Assembly (NCBI GenBank): GCA_900549845.1
Contig: URPT01000088.1
Location: 1-6,925 of the forward strand
DNA: 6,925 nucleotides
From: an uncultured Veillonella sp.
GTDB lineage: Bacteria; Bacillota; Negativicutes; Veillonellales; Veillonellaceae
Direction of reading: 5' to 3'
Below, piece after piece: positions 1 to 6,385 of the stretch. The position numbers were made by a program, and so were the translations under genes. Position 1 is the first letter of the stretch. Every line of letters starts with the position of its first letter. The notes beneath the pieces are model-generated. The model worked only from the letters and a program-made list of their open reading frames with translations. It was not told the DNA's origin and did no database searches.

Positions 1-1633
1 CCATATTGAGAGCTGCTGGGCGTTTAGGAAGGCCTGGCATAACCATTACATCACCTGTACGGCATACGATAAAGCCGGCCCCATTGGCAACGCGAATATC
101 GGATACAGTAATAGTAAAGCCCTTTGGTGCACCGAGCAACGCAGGATTATCAGACAAGGAATATTGTGTTTTCGCCATACATACAGGCAAACGATCCAGT
201 CCCCAATCTGCTAATTGTTTAATTTGCTTTTTGGCTTTGTCCGTAAAGATAACACCATCGCCACCATAAATAGTTTTAACGATTTTATTAACTTTGTCCT
301 CTAAACTATCTTCTAACTCATATACGAATTTAGGTGTTGGCTTAGGGCCTTCAAGTAACTCTACAACTTTTTTCGCCATATCAGTGCCGCCTTCGCCGCC
401 CTTTTCCCAACATTCATTAAGCTCTACAGGCACGCCAAACTCATCACATAGGCGAGTCAACTCAGCAATTTCTGCATCTGTATCGCTAGCAAATTTATTG
501 ATTGCCACTAATACAGGCACATTGAAATAACGCATGTTTTCAATTGCTTTTTGTAAGTTGCTGAAACCTTTAGTTACGGCTTCAACATTTTCTGTATTCA
601 ACTCTTGTTTTGGTACACCACCATGCATTTTAAGAGCTCGTAATGTAGCTACGATAACGATTGTATCAGGGAAAATATCGCCGTAACGACATTTAATGTC
701 CAGGAACTTTTCAGCACCTAAATCAGCACCGAAGCCTGCTTCTGTAACTACGATATCACCTAATTTAAGACCTAATTTTGTAGCTACGATGGAATTACAA
801 CCATGAGCAATGTTTGCAAATGGACCACCGTGAACGATGGCTGGCGTATGTTCTAATGTTTGCACTAGATTTGGTTTGATAGCATCTTTCATAAGAAGGG
901 CCATCGCACCTTGGCAACCAAGTTGATGAACATAAACAGGCTCACCTGCTAAATTACAACCGATTACAATGCGACCAAAACGTTCTTTCAAATCTTCTAA
1001 ATCTTTAGCTAAGCAAAGAATAGCCATAATTTCAGAAGCAACAGTAATCATGAAGTGATCTTCGCGAGGGAAACCACATACTTTACCGCCAAGAGCAACT
1101 GTTACATTACGAAGTGCACGGTCATTCATATCTAGAACGCGTGTCCAAGACAGCTGACGTAAATCAATTTGTAACTCATTGCCTTGATGGATATGGTTAT
1201 CAATCATAGCGGACAACAAGTTATTGGCTGCTGTAATGGCATGCATATCACCAGTGAAGTGAAGATTGATATCATCCATTGGTACTACTTGAGCATAACC
1301 ACCCCCTGCAGCACCACCTTTGATACCAAATACAGGGCCCAAGGATGGTTCACGCAAGGTTGCAATCGCATTTTTACCGATTTTTTGTAGGCCTTGTACG
1401 AGACCAATGCTCGTTGTGGACTTACCTTCCCCTGCTGGCGTAGGTGTAATAGCCGTAACAAGCACCAATTTACCATCTGGCTTAGCTTCTAAGCGACGAA
1501 TGGCATCAAAAGAAATCTTCGCTTTATAATGACCATATTGTTCAATATCATCAGGTGTTAAACCACACTTATCGGCAATAACCTGAATTTTTTCCATTTT
1601 ATTCTGTTGGGCAATCTCAATATCGCTTAACAT
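1..1633 (-). CDS. fhs: Formate-tetrahydrofolate ligase, 3' end cut by window edge
   Basis: This enzyme joins formate to tetrahydrofolate at the cost of ATP, giving 10-formyl-THF for purine synthesis and one-carbon metabolism in the cytoplasm. Reading the minus strand from the ATG at 1633 gives 544 uninterrupted codons. The family signatures are visible: the ATP-binding loop TPTPAGEGKSTT at residues 63-74, KGGAAGGGYAQ at 105-115, VHGGPFANIAHGCNS at 267-281 and the C-terminal MPGLPKRPAA at 532-541. The usual family length is about 556 residues, so roughly a dozen codons and the stop lie beyond position 1; this is the window edge, not a mutation. The start is supported by GAGGAGG four bases upstream; the next Met (residue 13) has no ribosome site. 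The gene follows the permease in the same direction but is separated from it by a terminator and has its own promoter, so it is probably a separate unit. Confidence 0.96.
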   Translation of the reverse strand, partial: MLSDIEIAQQNKMEKIQVIADKCGLTPDDIEQYGHYKAKISFDAIRRLEAKPDGKLVLVTAITPTPAGEGKSTTSIGLVQGLQKIGKNAIATLREPSLGPVFGIKGGAAGGGYAQVVPMDDINLHFTGDMHAITAANNLLSAMIDNHIHQGNELQIDLRQLSWTRVLDMNDRALRNVTVALGGKVCGFPREDHFMITVASEIMAILCLAKDLEDLKERFGRIVIGCNLAGEPVYVHQLGCQGAMALLMKDAIKPNLVQTLEHTPAIVHGGPFANIAHGCNSIVATKLGLKLGDIVVTEAGFGADLGAEKFLDIKCRYGDIFPDTIVIVATLRALKMHGGVPKQELNTENVEAVTKGFSNLQKAIENMRYFNVPVLVAINKFASDTDAEIAELTRLCDEFGVPVELNECWEKGGEGGTDMAKKVVELLEGPKPTPKFVYELEDSLEDKVNKIVKTIYGGDGVIFTDKAKKQIKQLADWGLDRLPVCMAKTQYSLSDNPALLGAPKGFTITVSDIRVANGAGFIVCRTGDVMVMPGLPKRPAALNM

Positions 1634-1715
1634 AAAGCCTCCTCGGCGCTATGGCCACATAAACCTATATAACAACTATTAGATAGACGTATACGTTTTA
1701 CAAAATATGTCTACT

Positions 1716-1739
1716 GTGAATGTATATTTGTACACTTAC
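1716..1739. promoter_or_regulatory. Imperfect palindrome at the fhs start site (possible operator)
   Basis: GTGAATGTA and TACACTTAC face each other across the six bases TATTTG, with 7 of 9 positions symmetric and a perfect TGTA-N6-TACA core. The predicted fhs start point (about 1741) lies at its edge, a usual place for a repressor site. A second, perfect 10-bp palindrome ACGTATACGT sits at 1687-1696 in the leader. No regulator is identified; the function is inferred from position only. Confidence 0.3.
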
Positions 1740-1747
1740 ATTACTCT

Positions 1748-1776
1748 ATTATATGTGAAAGTTGCTCTAATGTCTA
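1748..1776 (-). promoter_or_regulatory. Predicted sigma-70 promoter of fhs
   Basis: On the minus strand TAGACA (1776-1771, 5 of 6 to TTGACA) is followed after exactly 17 bases by a perfect TATAAT (1753-1748). Transcription would start near 1741, leaving a leader of about 108 bases before the fhs ATG. I saw no recognisable riboswitch in that leader. The element lies just downstream of the terminator of the preceding unit, which fits an independent fhs transcript. Confidence 0.7.
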
Positions 1777-1850
1777 ATACTTATGTCTAACAAATTTAGT
1801 AATCTAACTAATATATAGCAAAACAAATACAATATATGCAGATAATCAAG

Positions 1851-1884
1851 AAAAGGCCCTGACGTAAATATACATCAGGGCTTT
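1851..1884 (-). terminator. Rho-independent terminator after the permease gene
   Basis: GCCCTGA (1856-1862) pairs with TCAGGGC (1875-1881). The inner loop can add GTA/TAC, and the outer AAA/TTT can pair around one bulged G. On the minus strand the stem is followed by TTTTCTTG. It lies 26 bases beyond the permease stop and closes the ttdA-ttdB-permease unit, isolating fhs. Confidence 0.75.
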
Positions 1885-1909
1885 CAATATATACCGAATA
1901 CTTATCTTA

Positions 1910-3178
1910 TTAGAATGGGAATAGGATTGGAAGTAAAATAAGTGCTACGATACTTGATACAACGATAAGTGGTAAACCAGCTTTCACATAATCCATGAAG
2001 CTATAACCAGCTATATTGTATACCATAGTATTGGCAGGCATACCAATTGGTGTAGCATATGCCAAGGAGCTTGCAATTACAATGGCTGCAAGAACCGCTT
2101 TAGGATCGAAGCCAAGTTGAGACGCTAAGCTAAGACCGATAGGAACTAGTAACGCACAAGTAGCTGTATTAGACATAAAGTTTGTCATAAACACACCAAG
2201 CGCAAAGATTACTACTAACACAACAATTGGAGATGGGCTCGCCCCAAGACTATTAACGATAATGTCAGCAATCACGCTACCAGTACCAGTTTTTACCATT
2301 GCATCACCGAGAGCCATGGAACCAGCAAAGAGCATAATTGTTTTCATATCGATAGATCTAACAGCTGCTGTTTCGCTAATAACATTAGTCGCTACTAATA
2401 CAAGCGCACCAATCCACGCACTTACATAGAGTTTTACACCTAATTGTTTTTCAAAAATCATAGCAACAACTGTCAAAATCAATATAATTGCAGCAGTCCA
2501 TTTCTTCCAAGATGGCACATGACTATAATCATCATTACCTTCAAAAGCACCATCTGGTTGATGACTAGGAGCATCTGGCAAGAAGCGTTTTCCAACTGTA
2601 GCATAGAATATAGTACCTACGATGAGAATTGGTAAACCTACTAGACCATAATCGAAGAAATTAAAGGAGCCTAAGCCTGCTTGTTGTAATCCGGCTTGAG
2701 CAATCATATTACCTGGAGCGCCGATAAGGGAGATATTCCCCCCCATGGCTGCTGCAAATACGAGAGGCATCAATAACTTAGTTTGTTTAAAACCACTCTT
2801 TTTACAAATACCGATAATTACAGGAATCAGTACAGCAGCTGTACCCGTATTAGATAAGAAACCAGATAAAATACCTGTAATCATCATAACAGCAACAAGC
2901 AAAGATGTTTCAGTTTTAGCAAACTTATGAACTACATTACCTACACCTACAGCAACACCTGTTGCAAAGAAAGCTTCACCAATAACAAACATACCCATAA
3001 ATAGTAAGACGTTTGGATCTACAAAACCGGCAAATGCTTCTTTAGCAGATAATACCCCACTTAAGTGCAAACCTACTGCTACAACCATAGCGGTAATAGA
3101 CAACGGGATTTTCTCCCACGCAAACATGACGATGGCAAATACCAAAAAGCCAAGAGTTATCATTACACTCGTATCCAT
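1910..3178 (-). CDS. DASS/SLC13-family anion (dicarboxylate) permease
   Basis: This is a 422-residue, very hydrophobic inner-membrane transporter. It shows the internal two-fold repeat of the DASS (SLC13/CitT) family: each half has an SNT motif (residues 109-111 in FLSNTGTAAVLIP and 336-338 in FMSNTATCALLVP) followed by a glycine/proline loop (GGNISLIGAPGNM at 146-158, YATPIGMPANTM at 374-385). In characterised members these elements bind the carboxylate groups and sodium. A charged cytoplasmic stretch at about 197-226 separates the halves. The start is set by AGGAGG five bases upstream of the ATG. Its place behind the tartrate dehydratase/fumarase genes suggests uptake or exchange of a C4 dicarboxylate, the role TtdT plays in E. 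coli, although TtdT is longer (about 487 residues as I recall). Substrate and coupling ion cannot be read from the sequence. A terminator precedes the gene, so expression probably depends on read-through from ttdB. Confidence 0.88.
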   Translation of the reverse strand: MDTSVMITLGFLVFAIVMFAWEKIPLSITAMVVAVGLHLSGVLSAKEAFAGFVDPNVLLFMGMFVIGEAFFATGVAVGVGNVVHKFAKTETSLLVAVMMITGILSGFLSNTGTAAVLIPVIIGICKKSGFKQTKLLMPLVFAAAMGGNISLIGAPGNMIAQAGLQQAGLGSFNFFDYGLVGLPILIVGTIFYATVGKRFLPDAPSHQPDGAFEGNDDYSHVPSWKKWTAAIILILTVVAMIFEKQLGVKLYVSAWIGALVLVATNVISETAAVRSIDMKTIMLFAGSMALGDAMVKTGTGSVIADIIVNSLGASPSPIVVLVVIFALGVFMTNFMSNTATCALLVPIGLSLASQLGFDPKAVLAAIVIASSLAYATPIGMPANTMVYNIAGYSFMDYVKAGLPLIVVSSIVALILLPILFPF

Positions 3179-3218
3179 ATATACCTCCTAATACGTGTAA
3201 TATACCTAAAAAAGGGTA

Positions 3219-3260
3219 CAAAAAAGGAGGATTGTACAAAATCCGTATAATCCTCCTATT
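3219..3260 (-). terminator. Strong intrinsic terminator between ttdB and the permease gene
   Basis: On the plus strand AGGAGGATTGTAC (3225-3237) pairs with GTATAATCCTCCT (3245-3257), 13 pairs including one G-T, around a 7-base loop. On the minus strand the stem runs straight into TTTTTT. It starts about 20 bases after the ttdB stop and ends about 40 bases before the permease ATG. No good promoter fits in those 40 bases, so it most likely acts as a partial terminator that sets the ratio of enzyme to transporter. Confidence 0.85.
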
Positions 3261-3281
3261 TAGTTACATTTCACAATGCAA

Positions 3282-3893
3282 TTATTTAATGAAGCCTACG
3301 TGTTTATAGAGCTCTTCTAACACCTCTTCTTTTTTCGCATTGTATTCTACTTTTTTATTTTCAAAATAGTTATTGCCTTCTGCATCAATAGATACGATAA
3401 GTGGACCAAATTCTTTAACCTTAAAAGTCCACAAAGTCTCACACATACCTAATTCACGCCAATTAGCAGATTCTACTTTTTCGACTTCTGTAGCAGCAAG
3501 AACTGCATTGCCTGCAGGGAATACACAGTGTAGCGCGCCAAAGTCTTTACATGCACGGGCTGTTTCAGGACCCATGCCACCTTTGCCTACAATGAGACGT
3601 ACACCAGTCTTTTTAACAAAGTCATATTCGAATTTTTCCATTCGCATAGATGTAGTAGGACCTACAGATACTACTTCAAATTCATTATCGCTTATAGTTC
3701 GAATAATTGGACCTGCATGAAGTATAGCCCCATCTTTAACATCAACCGGTAAAGTTTTACCTTCTTCTACCACACGACGATGCCCCATATCACGACTAGT
3801 TGTAATATGCCCAGTCAAATAAATTACATCGCCTGGCTTAATGCCTTCTAAATCAGATTTTTGAATTGGTGTAGTTAATATTTTCTTAGCCAT
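3282..3893 (-). CDS. ttdB: L(+)-tartrate dehydratase / class I fumarase, beta subunit
   Basis: This 203-residue protein is the swivelling, substrate-binding subunit of a two-subunit Fe-S hydro-lyase. Visible family elements are TGHITTSRDMGHRR (27-40), HAGPI (59-63), VGPTTSMRME (77-86), GKGGMGP (103-109) and the C-terminal KEFGPLIVSID (160-170). From memory, both length and these blocks follow E. coli TtdB closely (LTTPI near the N terminus, GPTTSMRM, VKEFGPLIVSID), more than the C-terminal half of FumA; no alignment was run. Its ATG shares one base with the ttdA stop (TAATG), implying coupled translation; AAAGGAG lies 10 bases upstream. With TtdA it would dehydrate L-tartrate to oxaloacetate, or hydrate fumarate to malate if it is really a fumarase. 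These two activities are often confused in annotations. Confidence 0.88.
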   Translation of the reverse strand: MAKKILTTPIQKSDLEGIKPGDVIYLTGHITTSRDMGHRRVVEEGKTLPVDVKDGAILHAGPIIRTISDNEFEVVSVGPTTSMRMEKFEYDFVKKTGVRLIVGKGGMGPETARACKDFGALHCVFPAGNAVLAATEVEKVESANWRELGMCETLWTFKVKEFGPLIVSIDAEGNNYFENKKVEYNAKKEEVLEELYKHVGFIK

Positions 3894-4795
3894 TATAATG
3901 TCACTCCTTTATGAGATTTAACTGTGCAATTACCATCCTTATCAAATACGAGATCGCCGCGACGATGATTCCAACAACCTACACTAACAGCACAAGAAAT
4001 AACAGATGGATGACGTGTTCCATGTTCAATGTTAACACCTAATACAGTTTTATCCCCACCCATACCTTGAGGTCCAATACCAATCTTATTAATGCCATCT
4101 TCTAACAATTGTTCCATATAAGCCGCTTTTTCATTAGGTGCTTTTGAAGATACAGGGCGCATTAATGCCTTTTTAGATAATCCAGCAGCTGTATCAATAG
4201 TTGTAGCAATCCCTACACCTACCAATAGTGGAGGACATGCATTTAAGCCATAGCTTGTCATCAAATCAAGAACAAATTTAGCAACACCTTCATAACCTTC
4301 GCCTGGCATCAATGTTTTACCGGACCCTGGCAAGGAGCACCCGCCACCAGCCATGTAAGGGAAGATTTCTACATCATCGCGACCAGGAATGATATCCCAG
4401 TGAATATAAGGTGCAGTGAGGCCAATATTTTTACCAGTATTAAACTCATCAAAAGTTTCTACACAGTTCAATCGCAATGGAGCTTCTTGTGTAGCCTTAT
4501 AGGTTGCTTCTCTTAGGATATCTTCTAATTCTCCTAGTAATGGATAATTAGATCCAACCTTTACCCAGAATTGTAATACACCAGTATCTTGACAAGAAGG
4601 ACGATTAAGCTGAGCTGCTAAATCCATATTATGTTGCATTGTCTCATAAATAGATTTGGCCATAGGATTTTTTTCATCCTGCGCCAATTCATGAATTTTT
4701 TCTTGTACATCATCAGGCAATACCTTTGCCATATAAGAAATGAAATTAGCTATCTTATTAGTCATTTCTTGTACTTGTTGTTCCTTCGTACTCAT
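3893..4795 (-). CDS. ttdA: L(+)-tartrate dehydratase / class I fumarase, alpha subunit
   Basis: This 300-residue catalytic subunit carries the [4Fe-4S] cluster. The three cysteines expected as cluster ligands are Cys68 (NRPSCQDTG), Cys187 (NACPPLLVG) and Cys274 (VGCWNHRRG); their spacing of 119 and 87 residues is what I recall for E. coli TtdA. Other family blocks are FDEFNTGKN (115-123), YMAGGGCSLPG (147-157), EGYEGVAKFV (166-175) and IGPQGMGG (240-247). I chose the ATG at 4795 because GGAGG lies six bases upstream. An ATG at 4819 would add MKSFWRFA, but those codons run through that ribosome site and have none of their own. The gene leads the ttdA-ttdB unit and probably answers to the AraC regulator encoded upstream. 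The reaction is L-tartrate to oxaloacetate, or malate/fumarate interconversion if misassigned. The cluster would be oxygen-sensitive, which fits an anaerobe. Confidence 0.88.
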   Translation of the reverse strand: MSTKEQQVQEMTNKIANFISYMAKVLPDDVQEKIHELAQDEKNPMAKSIYETMQHNMDLAAQLNRPSCQDTGVLQFWVKVGSNYPLLGELEDILREATYKATQEAPLRLNCVETFDEFNTGKNIGLTAPYIHWDIIPGRDDVEIFPYMAGGGCSLPGSGKTLMPGEGYEGVAKFVLDLMTSYGLNACPPLLVGVGIATTIDTAAGLSKKALMRPVSSKAPNEKAAYMEQLLEDGINKIGIGPQGMGGDKTVLGVNIEHGTRHPSVISCAVSVGCWNHRRGDLVFDKDGNCTVKSHKGVTL

Positions 4796-4906
4796 CGCAA
4801 ACCTCCAAAAAGACTTCATTATTTAAGACGTGATTATTTATGTTTTGGAACCTTAGCTCCTTTCGATGATTTCATTGTACTCTTTTTACAGGATATAACT
4901 ATCCAA

Positions 4907-4935
4907 TTTATAAGTTGATTTTTGCTTGTGAAAGC
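4907..4935 (-). promoter_or_regulatory. Predicted activator-dependent promoter of ttdA
   Basis: The minus strand has TATAAA (4912-4907) as a -10 box, but the hexamer 17 bases upstream (GCTTTC, 4935-4930) is a poor -35. The repeated boxes begin about 12 bases further upstream, where an AraC-type activator would touch RNA polymerase. Transcription would start near 4900, leaving a leader of about 105 bases. The call is inferred from box matches and position. Confidence 0.45.
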
Positions 4936-4946
4936 ACGCTAATTTC

Positions 4947-5005
4947 ATACAAAATCACCTATATGATTATATTTTTACCTATGTAAAATATACAATTACA
5001 CCTAT
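4947..5005. repeat. Three iterated boxes upstream of ttdA (candidate AraC sites)
   Basis: Three 16-base units end in ACCTAT: ATACAAAATCACCTAT (4947-4962), TTATATTTTTACCTAT (4967-4982) and ATACAATTACACCTAT (4990-5005). They are in direct orientation, with starts 20 and 23 bases apart, about two helical turns, as is typical of direct-repeat half-sites bound by AraC-family proteins. They lie just upstream of the weak -35 of ttdA. That the neighbouring AraC protein binds them is inference. Confidence 0.55.
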
Positions 5006-5014
5006 TCAGAAATA

Positions 5015-5052
5015 TCAAAAAGAGCACTACTTATCAAAAGGTAGTGCTCTTT
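5015..5052 (-). terminator. Rho-independent terminator of the AraC gene
   Basis: AAAGAGCACTAC (5019-5030) pairs perfectly with GTAGTGCTCTTT (5041-5052) around a 10-base loop that can add two weaker pairs. On the minus strand the stem continues into a T tract (CTTTTTGATA). It lies about 130 bases after the AraC stop codon, between the distal and proximal repeat boxes. It therefore separates the regulator transcript from ttdA. Confidence 0.85.
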
Positions 5053-5081
5053 CATCATTTATTTTTATATGCTTATCAAAT

Positions 5082-5098
5082 ATACAAAATCACCTATA
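5082..5098. repeat. Fourth, distant copy of the box
   Basis: ATACAAAATCACCTATA here is identical over 17 bases to 4947-4963, 135 bases away and in the same orientation. It lies between the AraC stop codon and the AraC terminator, inside the 3' untranslated region. It could be a distal site for DNA looping or a remnant of duplication. The surrounding gap (4796-5180) otherwise shows only the ttdA promoter, the three proximal boxes and one terminator; no small gene was seen. Confidence 0.5.
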
Positions 5099-5180
5099 CC
5101 TAATGATTGTATATCCCCCTAATTTTAATTTTCAAAATCATAAAATTATAAGCAATTACAAGGAATTATAACAATGAAAA

Positions 5181-6209
5181 TTATGATTGTAATTTTTTTA
5201 CAACCATCTCAAGTTGTTCTCTAACATCCTGTAACTTTTGATTGGCCTCCTCTAATCTATTTGTATTAATAGAGTCATCTTGATATGGTAAAAAACTTTG
5301 CAAAATGTCTATAATATCCTTTTCCTGGGTAGAAATAATTTCCTTCCAATCATGTAGCTTTGTCTTACGCCCCATCTCTTTTGCTTGCTTTCTATATTCA
5401 GATGGTGTTGTATGGAAATGTTTCTTGAAAGCTACATTAAAGGCTTTAATATCTGCGAAACCACAGCTACTTGCAATATGAGCTACCCCATCCTCAGAGT
5501 TAGCTAAACGAACTGTAGCCTCTCGTAATCTCAACCGTAACAAATACTCTAAAAAGGAAACTCCTAATTGGCGTTTAAAGAACTGAGATGTATAGTTCAC
5601 ATTATAACCGCCTATTTTAGCAATATCTTCTAACTCTATCTTCTGCTTATAGTTTTCATCAATATAGGCAATCATTTTATCAAAGGTAGCTACAGTCATA
5701 TCAGCAGGCTTTGTATGTACAGGGATAGTCTTAACCGCATCAATTTCACGATATATATCACTCGTCATAGCTAAAAAGTGACTCTCCAAGCATAATTGAC
5801 GATCAGTACCTTCACCATTTACCATTAATAACATCATTTGTGCGGCACGATGACGTAGTGACGTAAAGAATTTATTATCCCAATTAGTTTTATCTGAACG
5901 CAATACAAATTGGTACATGCCGAAGTTAGGATCAAAGTATTGGAAAAACTCTTTACTTACATGAATAACGAGAGCCGTTGTATCCTCCTCTAAGGCCAAT
6001 GTAGCATGACCTACTTGAGGGGAAATAACAATTGTATCAAGAGGTTCCATTGTAAAAACCTCACTATTACAACTCATGTCGATTCTGCCCTTTAGTAAGA
6101 TTAGGATTTCTACGCCACTGTGCCAGTTATAGTGATAGGTACTAACCTTATATATATCACTATTGAAATCTATGTGATTGTGTTTATAGGTGTAGTGAAA
6201 GTAATCCAT
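5181..6209 (-). CDS. AraC-family regulator with cupin sensor and C-terminal coiled coil
   Basis: This 342-residue cytoplasmic protein is a probable activator of the downstream ttdA-ttdB-permease genes. Residues about 20-95 form a cupin-like sensor domain (YHYNWHSGVEILILLKG at 25-41, then PLDTIVISPQVGHA at 56-69). The DNA-binding domain spans about 173-275. Its first helix-turn-helix lies at 193-214 (LEDIAKIGGYNVNYTSQFFKR) and the second at 243-272 (AHIASSCGFADIKAFNVAFKKH, then the family-typical TTPSEYR). Most AraC proteins end here; this one continues for about 65 residues and finishes with heptad-like LEEANQKLQDVREQLEMVV (319-337), a likely coiled coil. The ligand is unknown; a C4 dicarboxylate is the natural guess from context. 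The ribosome site is weak: GAGGGG lies 12 bases before the ATG, and no better in-frame start was found. In E. coli the comparable ttd operon is controlled by a LysR-type protein instead. Confidence 0.9.
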   Translation of the reverse strand: MDYFHYTYKHNHIDFNSDIYKVSTYHYNWHSGVEILILLKGRIDMSCNSEVFTMEPLDTIVISPQVGHATLALEEDTTALVIHVSKEFFQYFDPNFGMYQFVLRSDKTNWDNKFFTSLRHRAAQMMLLMVNGEGTDRQLCLESHFLAMTSDIYREIDAVKTIPVHTKPADMTVATFDKMIAYIDENYKQKIELEDIAKIGGYNVNYTSQFFKRQLGVSFLEYLLRLRLREATVRLANSEDGVAHIASSCGFADIKAFNVAFKKHFHTTPSEYRKQAKEMGRKTKLHDWKEIISTQEKDIIDILQSFLPYQDDSINTNRLEEANQKLQDVREQLEMVVKKLQS

Positions 6210-6260
6210 AACAACGTAACACCCCTCATAAAATCAAACAAATACCTCTCAATTATTTAC

Positions 6261-6298
6261 ATAAAAAATGCACCTCTTATAAATCTAAGAGATGCATT
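6261..6298 (-). terminator. Rho-independent terminator after the SemiSWEET gene
   Basis: AATGCACCTCTTA (6267-6279) pairs with TAAGAGATGCATT (6286-6298): 12 pairs with one C-A mismatch and a 6-base loop. On the minus strand the stem runs into TTTTTTATG. It lies about 88 bases after the SemiSWEET stop codon and about 50 bases before the AraC start. Confidence 0.85.
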
Positions 6299-6299
6299 C

Positions 6300-6329
6300 A
6301 TTATGATATATATAATTAACAACGGTCAA
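6300..6329 (-). promoter_or_regulatory. Predicted promoter of the AraC gene
   Basis: On the minus strand TTGACC (6329-6324, 5 of 6) is followed after 18 bases by CATAAT (6305-6300, 5 of 6). The start point would be near 6293, inside the first arm of the SemiSWEET terminator, leaving a leader of about 84 bases. A second, weaker candidate (TTGAGA at 6252-6247, then TATGAG after 16 bases) would overlap the ribosome site and is less likely. Confidence 0.4.
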
Positions 6330-6385
6330 CAGTAATCTTATTTTACATGTCAATAAATTATAGTTTTATGTTTCTACTCTTTAAA

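Noticed and set aside
1634..1741. A possible riboswitch in the fhs leader.
   Set aside because: Only about 108 bases long, with no strong multi-stem fold or terminator hairpin before the gene, and no folate-riboswitch core that I could recognise.
3373..3720. A 115-codon plus-strand open frame opposite ttdB.
   Set aside because: It lies wholly inside the well-supported ttdB gene, has no recognisable family and no ribosome site; it is a shadow frame. The smaller plus-strand frames inside fhs, the permease and ttdA are the same.
4796..4819. Start of ttdA at the ATG at 4819.
   Set aside because: The eight extra codons contain the GGAGG that serves the ATG at 4795, and no ribosome site precedes 4819.
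5154..5194. AATTACAA and TTGTAATT inverted repeat around the AraC stop codon.
   Set aside because: Eight AT-rich bases per arm with a 25-base spacer are expected by chance here, and a much better terminator lies downstream at 5015-5052.
6186..6196. A TACACCTATAA sequence (minus strand) near the AraC start, like the ttdA boxes.
   Set aside because: It lies inside coding sequence, in opposite orientation to the boxes, and is explained by the codons for Tyr-Thr-Tyr-Lys; the rest of the box is not matched.
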